Of a DNA stretch of 64,000 nt, positions 10,492 through 22,900 are shown piece by piece (position 1 is the first letter of the stretch; every line of letters begins with the position of its first letter). The notes beneath the pieces are model-generated. The model searched no databases. It was given only the letters and a program-made list of their open reading frames with translations, and was not told the origin of the DNA. The stretch lies in assembly GCF_000151665.1 (NCBI RefSeq), contig NW_013171820.1, forward strand, positions 404,444 to 468,443, read 5' to 3'. The stretch is from Blastocystis hominis. Taxonomy: Eukaryota; Sar; Bigyra; Opalinata; Blastocystidae. Position numbers and translations under genes: made by a program.

Positions 10492-12452
10492 CTAATATCC
10501 AAGAAGACGCGCTGCAGCAGCCACACCCGAAGATGTCTCTTTTTTCTCTGCATCCACGCTTTCCACAACTATATCCGCGCTTTTAACGCTTTCTTTCTCC
10601 TTCTTTTCCTCCTTTTCTTTCTTTTCTTTCTTCTCCTTCTTCTCCTTCTTCTTTTCACTCTTCGTCGCATTCTTCTCTCGCTTCAGCTTCAGTCGCAGTC
10701 TTCCCATGCATCGCTTCATCTCCTTCAGCCTCGATTCGCCGAGATCATTCATCACCGTCGGCGCATTCTCCGCCTTCAGCCCCTTCTACCCATCACAAAT
10801 CGATTTGGACGCTACCAAACCTTCCCTCCAAACCTGACGATCTTTTCCCTCCATCTGATCCACCAGAAATCCGATCATTTTTCTGCCGATCGAGCAGCTC
10901 AAATGCACGCGGACCAGCGTCTCCACAGACCACTTCAAGAAAGGAAGGCAGAACGAAGCTCCCAGCGGCGGAGAGAGCTGCATCAACTCGAAGATGAAGC
11001 TTGCCCGCGACTCGTCCAACTTCACCTATGAATCAACTGTGCAATCAAAGCACAGTACGTGGCCGCCCTCCTTTTGGATGTTCAACGCCTTGTTCACGAT
11101 TTCAGAATTGAAGTCATCCCCGCGGTTCTCGATCTGCAATGTATGCTGGAAAATGTCGAGCAGCTTTGCAGCGCACATTTCTTCGCGTGTCTTGCAGCGA
11201 CGACATGCATTTAGGAGTTGCAGCAGAATGCCCGTCTTGTGGTTATTGAAGAGAATCTCGAGGCGATCTGCGAGAATATCGAACGCTTGGTCCACCTGCA
11301 TGGAAACCAGGCCGCGAGCCTACTAATGATGGATCGGTGACTCGCGAGAAGAACATTTGCACGACGAAATTGGAGCGTAGTCCCTCGCAGTACTCCACCA
11401 AGCTGCCTAAAAGAATTGTTCTGTGCGCATGAAGGAATCTCGTTGGCGGGGCTCATTCCCAGGATATAAAAAACGAGTTCACGACGTCGTCGGCCGCCGA
11501 ACGCACCAGTCCCTCCAGCGAGCGACTTCCGTTGACATCGACGATGAGCTCCTTGACGAGCTTCTGCGCGGCGTCTGGGTCCTCGACATCCAAGAGAATG
11601 TGCGCGAGCTTGGTCCTCTGCTCGGCGGGGAGGTTGTTCATGAGCATCTGCACGATGAAGCAGCCGTGCTGGTTCTTCATCAGCCATTCCCGCTCGCTCG
11701 CGCCCAGCTCCGCCAGCGCGAACAGCACCGCGCTGCGCGCCTCGTCGAACGCCTCCACCATCGCCGCGTTGCTCTGCGTCTCAGCGCCTTTCTCTCCTAG
11801 CATCAGCCCTACCTTCTTCATTAACGCGCCCTTCACGATGTGCTTCTTCACCGCCGCGCTCGCGTTGGGGCAGCCCAGCAGCACGCACAGCAGGCTGCGC
11901 AGCACGTGCGAGCCGTTCACGTCGCAGCAGACCTCCACGATGCGCGGCAGCACGTTCTCCACGAACAGATTCACCAGGTCCAGCAGCGGCTCCAGCGGCT
12001 CGCCGTCCAGACGCTGCGCCAGCGCGGAGGACGGCTCGTCGAGGCGATCGCTGAGGAACGTGTTGGCCAGCTCCAGCGCGGTCTGCATGCAGTGCGAGGC
12101 GTAGGTCTGGGTGAACATGTGGACAGCGAAGTCTAGGAGAGAGGGCGATGGAGGATGTACCTTTGGAGTAGGAGAGAAAGAGACGCAGTTTGTCGCGGTT
12201 GCCGTTCTGAAGAATGGATTGAATCACATAGCTTGTTTTCTTGTTTGAGGCCAAACTCACTTCCGAACCTCGCAGTTCCTCGTTGATGTTGTTGATTAGA
12301 ATGTGCTTCTCGTTTTCGTCCGTCGTGTTGCTCAGCACGCCCTGAATTTGAAGCAAGTAGCGAACTTCCTCTTCCGTCGCATGACGCGGACGCCGGGTCG
12401 CACTACGAGTCAAGGAGAGCGTTTTTGCGACGTACAGCTTGCCTTGGTCCAT
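10492..12452 (-). CDS. NOP9: NOP9-like Pumilio-repeat nucleolar protein
   Basis: Predicted small-subunit rRNA processing factor. ATG 12452; introns 12133-12160, 11439-11474, 11296-11323, 11026-11058 and 10786-10815 (28-36 nt) give about 601 aa, the coding length dividing exactly by three. PUF-type repeat signatures are visible: TQTYASHCMQTAL, DVNGSHVLRSLLCVLLG, KNQHGCFIVQMLM, DVNGSRSLEGLV, RSNFVVQMFFSRV and KTGILLQLLNACRRC. The GSHVLR and GSR-LE repeats are typical of NOP9 rather than Puf3 or PUM1. The C-terminus ends in a Lys/Glu tail. NOP9 binds the 20S pre-rRNA near the D-site. The stop TAG (10492-10494) is followed by TC-TTGTTTGTTG, so a polyadenylated TAA is also possible. It is convergent with ALG11 and lies 70 bp downstream of THOC2 on the same strand. 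Confidence 0.83.
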
Positions 12453-12522
12453 TTTTGAGAAAAAGTCTGATTTCCAAACAAACAAACAAACAAAACACAC
12501 TCTGATTCGTATGAACCATTCA

Positions 12523-15500
12523 TTACTTTAACGAAGCCAGCGACGTGTGCAGCATCTGCGCAGACGCTTGGATGCCCGAGTTCTCGCCCTACACCATCAT
12601 CCCACGTTTGCGCGGCTACAAGGATCAAATTCTCAAGATACGGCAGCAGCGCGTCTCCGTAGCCCGACTTCTGCGGATACACAGCCTTCATCCGCTGCAA
12701 GAAATTCAGCGCATTGCGCACATGCAGCACCTCCTTGGCCTGCAGATCGGAAACGATAATCACCGAAATGAGCTTCATCCAGTGATCATAGACCTACCCT
12801 CGACGCCCTCGCTCTGCCCTACCTTCCTGAACAAATCGTAGCTGAACGTTCCGTTTTCGGGCTGCTGAATCGACTTCAAAAAGCACGGATTGCCCTCGCT
12901 CCACTCCTTATACACCGAATCGCTGTCGTTCATGCGCGATAAATCGCCGAACAGCTCCAAAAAGAACACGGCCAGATTTAATGATTCGCATTCGGAGGTT
13001 GCGCGCAGCAGCGGCATCAGCACATACAGCGAGCGTCGTACGAACGTAATAAAGTCGAAATTGGGCGTATGCCACTGCACGAGTTTCCGCACGAACCGCG
13101 CCGCGAAGAGCGCGTCCATCGGCGAAGCCAAAAGACGCGGCAAAACGCAGAACTGAATGAACACCGGGATCGCATCAGAGCTTCGAAACAACGACTTCAT
13201 GACGCTCTGCACGGCCTTCTAAGCGTCATCCGCTCTCTCCGCGCTCACCTCGACGGCTTCGATGTGCGTTTCGATCCGCTTCTCGTCGCCCTGCAGCAAC
13301 TCGCGCTGCTGCCTCAGCCGCGCGATCTGCTTCCCGATCGACCGATCGCTGCGCGCCGCGCTCCGCTCCTTCTCCTTCTTCTCGATCGACGCGTCCAGCT
13401 GGCTCCGATACGCCGCGTAGCACGGCGCGGGCAGCTCCAAATCCGCGTAGCGCAGCATCCAGAACCCCACGAACCCGCCAAAATCCAGCGTCTCCCACAG
13501 AGAGGGCGGGTAGAACCGCTTCAACGCCGCGGCGAAGGACTCCGTGGAGACGTCGCAGAACGCGGGGAGCGGCGCGGAGCGAAGGAAGAAGGCCTCGCTG
13601 TCGCAGACGGCGCGGAGCAGAGCGAAGCCGTGCGCGATGCTGAGGTGGAAATCGGCGAAGAGAGCCTCGGGAGTGCCGACGAGGCGAGAGAATTGCTCGA
13701 TGAAGGCGGGCTGCTGGTCGAGAAGCAGCAGCAAGTGGTAGAAAATGTCGGTGTGGCGGTCGAACTGCGCGCTGAGCGCGTTGAGGTCGCTGCAGTCCAG
13801 CTCGAACGGCAGCTCGTCGATCTTCCGCGCGTAGAGCAGGAGGAAGCACTGCAGAATCTCGGGGCGCAGCAGCTCGTTGAGGAGGAAGGTTCCGTCGGGG
13901 TCGGGGCTGCGCTCCTCGGAAAAGCCGATCATTTGAGCGAGGATTCGCGAGGTGGCGAAGGAGTAAACGATGTCCATCGACACGGCGGGGCTGATCGCGT
14001 CGCGTGGCGAGGGAATCTACACGGAAAGGAAGAAAGCAACGCGGACGCTGCAGAGAGACGCGATGAAGTTGCTGACGATGAGCATGGGGTTGGCTTCGCC
14101 GTCGAGCAGCTTCTTCTGGATGCAATCCATGAGCACGGTGAGATCGACCTGCGCGCGGAAGAGCTTCACGAACGTCACGATGAACTGCGTGAGGAATAAG
14201 AAGCCCTGGTTCGGCAGCGCGTCCGGACCGAGCGAAATCTGGCGGCTCTGCAGGTCCTCGACGATGCAGAAGAGCCCGCAATCGACGCCGAGCGGAGAGA
14301 TGAAGGGGAGATTGGGGAGCAAAAAGCCGGTGAAGTTGTCGAAGGTGGTGCATTTGGAGAGAACCATGCGGAAGAAGTAGAGAGGACAGGCGTAGGAGTA
14401 GAACGTGAGCTCTTCGGACATCGCTTTGACGGTCTCCGAGGCGATGCGACGCAGATAGAAGTCGATGGCGAGGTAGTGTCGCTTCATCCAGAAGAACAAA
14501 TCGACGTCCTCGGTGAGCTCCTTGCCCTGCCAGAACGAGTACAGCGCGAATCGGTCGGGCTGAGGCAGGCGCTGCAGGCCGTTCCAGACCTCCACGTTCA
14601 TCAGACTGCAGGGCTGGCCGAAGGAGAGCGCGGGCAGCAGGCAGAACTGATAGATGGAGAGGACGGATGTGCGGCAGGACGAGGCGAGCGAGGGCTGCAA
14701 TGGAAGCGAGAGAGGGAAGAGAAACCTCGGAGAGAACGAAGGAGAGCAGTCTGCAGAGAACGCTGAAGAAAACGGGCTCCTCGGCGAGGTGGCCCCCGAT
14801 CCAACGCAGCGGTTCTTCGAGGACAGAGAGCAGAACGACGGGGTCGGAAATGCGATCCGCGTCGTCCAGATCGCGACACTTCCATCTAGATAAGAATAAA
14901 AAGACGAGCTCTTACCCGAATGGAGAGAAAGAAGTGGATGAATTGGCGGGATTGGATTCATTGAATTCATTGGATTCATTGGATTCATTCAATCTGAAGA
15001 GCAGGGAGAAAGCGGATGGGATCTTCCTGTACACACAACTCGACATATCCACCAGCAGCTTGCAAATCGCTTTCACGAATGCCATCCACCAGCAAGGATT
15101 CACTCCACTCTCTCGCACATGCTTCCAGATTCGCATTACCGCGGGGAACGACAACACCGAACAACCCTCAATGAGAAAGTTCACCAGATTGAGTGTGGCA
15201 GGACTGGGAACCACGGCGTGGGGAGACGAAGGCAGATCACCGCTCAGTTTCTTCATGGTCGAAATGGCCTCGTAAAGCTGATTTGTCTACAGAGAAACAA
15301 ACTATCCAGAAACTACGCGCGACTGAGCGAATTCACGCAGCTTTACTTCCTCGCTGGCGAAGCTGGACAAGATAGAATCGAGGGAAACGAATCCATCGCG
15401 ACAAAGCTGGGCGGAGAGAAGCAGAAGCGAAGAAGGCACCACACCGTCCTACATCTCATTCCATCGCTTTTCAATCACGTTGTGTGTCTGATAAAACACA

Positions 15501-16366
15501 AACTTGAAGCGCAAAATCCGGGAAATCTCCTCTGTTTTGAACTCGCTGAACAGATTTCGAATCAGCACATATTTCGATGGCTCGAACTCACAAGCGTCTA
15601 GAAGCATGTCAAACACACGATTTGGATCGAGCGAGAAGAGTCCGATCGTACTCGAGATTACGGAGAGAAGAGTCGATTCGGTGAGTTTGGACTGATGAAG
15701 AAACGTTAACAACTTCGAGTAACCCTCGTTCTCTTCACGAATCAGATTGAACTTGTGTTGAGTGTAGTAACGCTGCGTGTTGATTCGCTTAATTCGTTTT
15801 GTAAAATCGTCTTGCTGCGTTAGTCGGAAAAGGTTCAATTTGTCCAGCTCCAGACAAAGCTTCAGATCTTCGATCGATACAAGGCGTTCTCTCAACAGAA
15901 TATTGATAATAGAACCCAATCGAGTAATCAAATCTGGATTCGAACAACCCAGTTTGGGATCGACTTCCTCACCTACTCATAACTCAGCCAATTCAAAAGT
16001 ACAGACTAACCACAGCACATTGCACAAACTCGAAGCGAATGATTCTTTGACAAACTAGAAAATGAACAAACCTTGCATCTATTACCTTTTGAATCGTTGA
16101 AAGCTGAACCATAAGAATTGTTTCTTCCAAATTTGAATCCAAATATCTCCAAAACAGCTCATAGATCAACTCCGTGACAGCATCCGAATCTAGTAAAATT
16201 ATGATAGAAATGAATAGTTCCATACTATTTCTGTCTTGATTTTCATTCAAGAACGATAATATATGTGAGTTTCTAATTACAACCTAACAAGAGCTCCATA
16301 CATATTTGAATCAAGCGTTCCTTCTTGGTTATCAAATAAGCTATCTGTAAGCAAAAAATAAACCAT
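12523..16366 (-). CDS. THOC2: THOC2/Tho2, largest THO (TREX) complex subunit
   Basis: mRNA export and transcription-elongation scaffold in the nucleus, about 1,150 aa. ATG 16366 (MVYFLLTDSLFD). Introns placed at 16273-16301, 16190-16225, 16055-16085, 15973-16002, 15449-15478 and 15287-15316, with further ones near 14890-14920, 14690, 14020, 13220, 12800 and 12560. Family blocks: TQHKFNLIREENEGYSKLL, FSLDPNRVFDMLL, ILRFKFVFYQ, LPQPDRFALYSFWQGKEL, DFGGFVGFWMLRYADL, then CVLPRLLASPMDALFAARFV with QWHTPNFDF and the VYKEWSEGNPCF motif, all in THOC2 order. A short repeat (GGATTCATT, 14950-14990) encodes NESNESN. The 5' third is duplicated at 41.5-42.7 kb. The model ends at TAA (12523-12525); TGTTTG repeats follow at about 12480-12496. 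Confidence 0.85.
14970..16338. repeat. Copy A of the THOC2 5' segmental duplication
   Basis: 1,369 bp that reappear at 41473-42682 in the same orientation at about 98% identity by eye. The only indel is a 159-bp segment (15859-16017) missing from copy B. The left edge falls inside the GGATTCATT minisatellite; the right edge stops about ten codons after the THOC2 start. Confidence 0.9.
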
Positions 16367-16969
16367 GGAGGAAAATGCTTTGAGGTAGAAAAACGATTTA
16401 AAAGAGAAGCATTATTAGGAAATGTGAATATTTATAATATATCATGGTTGGAATGACAATGCAATAGTTTATGACACAATTGAACAAGGAATATGAGGAG
16501 TTAGAAATGAAGCGAAAAATCAATCAGATTATAGCCGTGGAATGCTAGAAAGCATAGAATTATGGAATAAATATTATAAAAAATTGCATAATGGGGTAAG
16601 TAACAACGAACAGTCAGTAGTACTAGAAATATATATATATAAATCTTACTTGAATCATGTGTAACATCCTAATGGTAGGAATATGTTGATTGATCAATTG
16701 ATTGTGATGGGATGTTGAAATAACACTGAATAGTCAGAATTTTAGACTAAACATATGGAATATAAAATACCCATTACACAAGTAAAGAACTAAGGAGAAA
16801 CAATAATGGCACGAATGTTAAATTGTTTTAATCGAGACAAGCCTTGAAGAAAATGGAATTCGTTTTATCTAGAAGCATAAATAATAGCTGATTTATCGAC
16901 AAAATAAACAGAAAAATAACAAAGAATAATAAACGGAACAACCTTATTCACCAGATTATTTATGTAATT
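16367..16969. other. AT-rich intergenic region upstream of the giant gene
   Basis: About 600 bp, strongly AT-rich, between the divergent THOC2 and giant AAA gene starts. No open frame of note. It includes a short AT dinucleotide tract near 16630 and probably carries both promoters. Confidence 0.5.
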
Positions 16970-19900
16970 ATGTCAGAGCTCGTGATAGAACTATTCTTTC
17001 TAGCTCGAGAACAGAAGAAAAAGTATATAATACAGAAAACTACAACGCTGGAAGATTTGAGACAGACTATCACAGTTAGGCAAATATAAATGATTAATGA
17101 TATAGAGGGACTTCCGCTCAGAGTTTGATGACTTGTACTTTATAAAAGACCACATGATTATTAACAAGTCGAAATCTTTGGACTCTCAATGTGATGAAGG
17201 AGATCTTATCTTAATCAGTCAAATCTGTGAATATAAAACGACGTGGAAAGGCATTCGAAAGAATTTGTCTTACTTCAGTAACACTTATTGGAGAAATTTG
17301 TATGTTTTTATTTTGAACGAGTATGCTATTTCGCTAACCGATATCAATAAATATAAATTGAAAGCAAAAGGTCAGTTCATCTCTCTGGAAGCTTTAATCC
17401 CATTTGACGGTTTTTCTGATGTAATTGAGGTTATTGAGATACAAGGTAGATGTTTAAGGGTGAGAAGTAAAGTTGTAGGGAATGAATGCCAATCATCGAA
17501 TCTGGATGTACATATCGGTATAGAAATGTAGTTCGATTGAGTAATATAGTAAACACATGTGATGACGAAGAAGAAAATGACTTACCTGCCGAATTAAAAG
17601 ACAAGGAGAATGAAATAACTGGAAACTTCGATACAAGGCAATCGAGTGGGAAGGAAGCAATTGATTCGTAATCGATGATTGATTTGGAACTATTCAATAG
17701 TGAAAATGAAGATCAGAAACATCATATTCGAGTGTTTTGTGAAGGCAGTGAAGAGGAAGAGGATGTCGTATCTTTTGCAGACTCGATGACAGTGAGTCAA
17801 CTCATAATTGAAATGATAGGATCCGAAAATGACAATATATTTGTAACAAAGAAAGGAAGCTCTTTTGTTCTTGAGGGTGAAATTACAACATCCATAGATG
17901 TAACAAGTAGGCTATATAGGTTATTATCCAGCAATAGTGTATATGCACTCAGATAATCCAACGATTAAGCTGAGTATTACTGACAACTCTGCCAAACCTT
18001 CCTCTAACTCCCCTTGCTCTATGGAGTTTCTTCTAGATGTGAGAGGATCAGAAATAATCGAGCTGTTTGGATACAACAGAGACGACGTGTTGCTCTGCAA
18101 AGAGAATGGAGATACATTGAATTTGGACGAATCTGTGTGGTCTCAGGGAGTTGGGAATGAAGATAATCTGAAAAGTAATCAATTTGATTGATTTGAGTAA
18201 TATTGCAGTTAAGAATATTTCAAACACTAAACAAAAATGGGTAGTGTTGAATGATACAAGAAAGAGTATCATAGAGAAGTATGAACTGGATGAGTCGAAA
18301 ACGGTCAGAGACTATCTGTCAGAATATTGGATTGTATTTTTCGTGGATTATTAATAATGTAGAAACACGAGAAGAAAAAATGGAATCACGTTATTGAGAG
18401 AACTCTGATTATTACAAATACTAAGGACAAGAAACAAGTAACCATGGATACAACGATATCATCTTTAAATGTGGATGATACATTAGAATTGGAGAGTGTG
18501 AATAATTAAGTTAGATAAAACTAAGTAACATGGAAAACCGTAGGTAGTCTTGCAAGACCTCCAATTAACAAACCCAAACAAACAGAACCACCAAAACAAC
18601 CCAAAGCCGATTCTTTAGAAACACCCAAACCTACCGAGCAACCAAAAAGAATAGTCACAGCTTCTGACCCTATTTCTAAAACTATTGAATTACAGGTTAT
18701 TCAATGCTTCTGTAATACGAATAACCGATCATCCGTAACAATTTACTCCAATTCAGTAAAAGTCCTAACAGATTTAATCAGCAATTTCATAGATGTTTCT
18801 GTTATTTTTGTATATGAACGAATAGAGAGCAATGAAGTTGCCACCAAAAGAAAAAGGGAAATGGATAATGTTGAATCAAAATGGCAAAATGACAACTCCG
18901 CTAAATATAGCAAAAACCACTGAATCAAGTGTTTCAGTGTTTATCATCCCTGTTCATCAGACTTATTTGTAGAAGAGTTTAATGGATGTTAAATTTCTTG
19001 AGTTCAAATCTATTGAAGCCACAAATCCTTTTTCTAAAGAAATTATATATACAAGTAATACGATTCCTAGTACGACATATCGAGGAACTTGTATTGGAGT
19101 TTTCATTACTTTTCTGTAGGGTACATGTCACGCTATAATATAACACAATTCAAAACAATTCTATCGGATCCACGTTGCCAATCCATAAAGAATGTGATTG
19201 TATCGGGTAGTTTCTTTTATTATGTGTAACTCATAGACCAGGTGAATAATGTGGAAATCGAAATCAAGTATGGAAAAGATCGGTCATCCATAGCATTTAC
19301 CAGCATTCGTTTTCCATGTATTAATTGTTAGTGATATTAATGAATAGTCAAAACTGTTTCCTTAAAAGGAATAAATGAAATGGTGGACTATTTAAGCAAA
19401 AATAACCTCATTCCAATCATAGAGTTCAGGATTGTATTAAGTATGATATATTGTTTGTATCATTATTATTAGACAAAAAAGAAAACGAAAAGCATGTAGA
19501 TACTGTTTCTCACAACTGTCGAGTGGTAATAAATCAAGGAATTGCTAAATTTGACATAATTGTAAACAATAGAAATGTGATGGACACTGAGGAACAATCA
19601 ATAGAACCAGAATATAAAAGAAACAGATTCGTATCAATTGGTATTTTTCGATTACCATTATAAGAAATAGAGCCGATTGATTTTGAAGGACACGACTTTG
19701 AAATAGTAGAAAACAATGAGCGAAGTTATGGAAATGATGAATCGATTTTGATATATGAACATGGAACAAATCAATGTGTTTCTGAGATTTTCGATTTCTT
19801 GAAAGTGAATTATGACCAACCTAATGCTAGGAGTTTTTATTCTCTTCAATCTGCTTTGACTGATGGATGTGATTATGCTCATATGGGAAATATGATTAAT

Positions 19901-22900
19901 TTCAGTGGAATACCTCACTTGCAGAAAGAAGAAACATCATTCATTCTTCCACTAATCAATCATGATGAAGATCAAACTCATAACATCATTCCTGAAACAA
20001 TCTATTTCCACTGCATTTCTGGAGTGAAGAATGCTACGATTGGCATTTTGTCTCCTCTTGATAAGAATAAGGTTATCACTGTATTATGCAGATTTAATGT
20101 GCTCATTTTCCATTCCACAAAAGAGCGTGTTCGACTGATAAAGGCAATACGCTCTGATAGAGAGGATTGGGAGTATATCGAATCGAAAGCCTATCGATAT
20201 GTGGAAACAATGAAAGAAGATCCTCCGTTTATCAGAGAAACAAATCAAACCCGAATTCGAAATCAAATCGTGGAAGATGTGATTCAATACAACATTCCAG
20301 TGGTGATTGAGGGAGTGACTTCGTCAGGCAAAACATTCACGGTGGAGCAATACTGTCGACGTTCTCTCGTTCCCTTTGTGAGATACAACTTCAGTCCTTC
20401 GTCCACAACTGAGGAATTGCTTGGAGATATGGTGATTACGAACGATGATACAGAGAAGATCAAATTCCAGGACGGAGCTTTCACGGATGCATTCATTCAT
20501 GGCAAACTGCTATTGATGGATGAAATGTCTCTGGCTCCTCCTTCTGTGGTTCAGAGTGTGTTATCGTATTTGTTTGGCAAGAAGATTCTCCATGAAGGCA
20601 AGGCTGGAAGTGAAGAACGTGTAATGCATCGAGATTTCCGCATTATTGCTACTCAGAATCCCGCTGGAAGTTCATACAAGCGAAACAATCTGTCTTCTGC
20701 AATTCGCGATTGTTTCCGATTTGTCACTCACGATTCAACGAAACAGAAATACTTCCCAATGATTGAAAGAGAGGAAAGATTGGATATCATAACGGCAATG
20801 TTTGGAGGAGATACAAAAATCGGAAGAAGAGTGTGTGAGATTCATGATCGAGCTGATAATCGAAAGAATGTGTCTGGAAGAGAGATTGATAAAGGGAAGG
20901 ATTACACACTTCGAGATTGTAGTCGAACAAAATGGATGATGGAGACACTGATGGAAAAAGAGAAAATCGGTGAAAGCAAAGCATTGGATCGAGCTTTACA
21001 AATCGCATACAATGAAGATTTGAGAACAAATCCAGTATTCAAAGCGGATATTACTTTCAGCAAAGCTGCTCTAGACAAGGAATGCTGGAAGGATGTGTAT
21101 GATCGAGTTCGACTAGGATTGGAATCTGGATGTCATGTTCTATTGATTGGAGAAACGGAATATGTATCTCGAAAGTATTGTCGAGCAATAATGGAGATAA
21201 TGCAGAATGAAGGAACATCCTGTGAAGTGATTCATTGCAGTTCGACTTCTTCAACAGAAAGTGTGATTGGAAGCTATTCGCTCGAGAAAGATGATGATGA
21301 AGGCAAACCAGTTCCTCGTTTCTGTCCTTCTCCATTGCTTACAGCGATTGAAAATGGAGGTATTTGTGTTCTTCAATCGATGCATTTGATGAAATCGAAT
21401 GTGATCGAGCGATTGAATTCTGTGTTGGAATTATCACCTGCAGATGGCCATCATCATGTAGTTCGATTTGATGAACGTCGAGAAAGACCGGAATTCGAAA
21501 TGAGTCCCGAATTCCGTGTAATCGCAACAACGTCTGAGAAAGGTTTACTGGCATTTTCTCCTGCCTTGAGAAATCGATTTTTGGAAGTATTTGTGAGTCA
21601 TGAAGATGCAAAGCGATTTGAAAACTCTCCCAAACTGGGCAAATGTACAAGAGATGAAATTGGTGAAGTGATTCATGATTATTCTCAAACAATCGACTGG
21701 TTCAATCAGCAAGAACTGCATCAAATGGCTTTTTTCGCTACTTATTTGGCTGGATACGAATTGGATGAATATCTGATTGAAATGCTCGCTAGACAACCAC
21801 CAATTCCTGAACTGCAATCCCTTCGAAGCCATTGGCATGAAGCTTCGAGATTGTTCTATTGTATTTGTAGGAACAAGGCTGTGGCATTGTGTGGACCTAG
21901 AGGTAGTGGAAAGTCCTATGCAATTCGGGAAATCATCAATAAGCTCTATATCAGAAGCTATCAAGTGTTCAGTGTATCTGGAGAAACCGAATTTTCCACT
22001 TTGATGGGAAGTATGGATATGAATGGCGATTTCCGAGCTGGAAGATTACTTCAAGCTGTAAAAAATGGAGAATTGGTGATATTCGAAAATGCTGAAAACA
22101 TGTCAGCAGAATTACTGGAAATGCTTGATACTGTTTGTGATCCTTTCACTGATGAGTTCACTTATCCAGCTACTATCAATCATTCAATTCATCCTTCATT
22201 CCGAGCTTTGTTCGTGTTCACAACACGTCGAGTGAATTCGTTGCCTTCTCTTCCTGCTTATTTCGATATTTGTAAAATGAGTCCAATCCAGAGTGCTGAA
22301 GCGAAAGAGCTGATGAATAGTGAAATCTGCAAACGATTATGTGATCATATTGATAGTGGTGAGATTCCATTGAATGAAGTATTTACTCTGGATAAGATTT
22401 GTTTCAATTCTTCTCATCCAATTTGGAGAGTGGCAGCATTGTTTGCAGATCGAATGGATCGCAAAGAATTACTTGAGAGAGTGATAGAAGAATGGAAAAA
22501 GACAGCTGATACGAAAGTGAAAGAAGAATTGGAAATGGCGAATGCGGTATTGTCAACTCCAACAGTAACAGCAATAAAATCCCCAAAGAATGAATCTAGT
22601 TCATTGCTTCAACGTGGTCCTCTTCAAACAACAGTTCCAATTGAATACTCATTATTGAAAGGTGTTGATATGGCTGTGTGGGCAGCATTATTTACTATTT
22701 CCATTTCCAACTACAAGCAAACTCATCTTCCTGTGTTATTGGTTGGTGATTCAGATATTGCTTCTGAAGTCACTCATTTGCTGTTTCCCAATGCTGCTCA
22801 TATGGAAATGTCTCGTTCAATGGAAATGTCTCACACATTTGGTGAGATTTCTGTTTGTCGCAAAGAAGACATTCAATACATTCTGAGACAAACATCGATC

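Noticed and set aside
13069-14353. Long open frames on both strands through 13.0-14.4 kb (376 and 375 codons)
   Set aside because: They are shadows of the THOC2 coding frame in GC-rich DNA; composition is Arg/Leu/Glu-rich and matches no family.
17100-19670. Cluster of short unrelated genes or a pseudogene upstream of the 12-kb exon
   Set aside because: Standard 28-36-nt introns join all fragments into one frame with exact divisibility, so it is the spliced 5' part of one gene.
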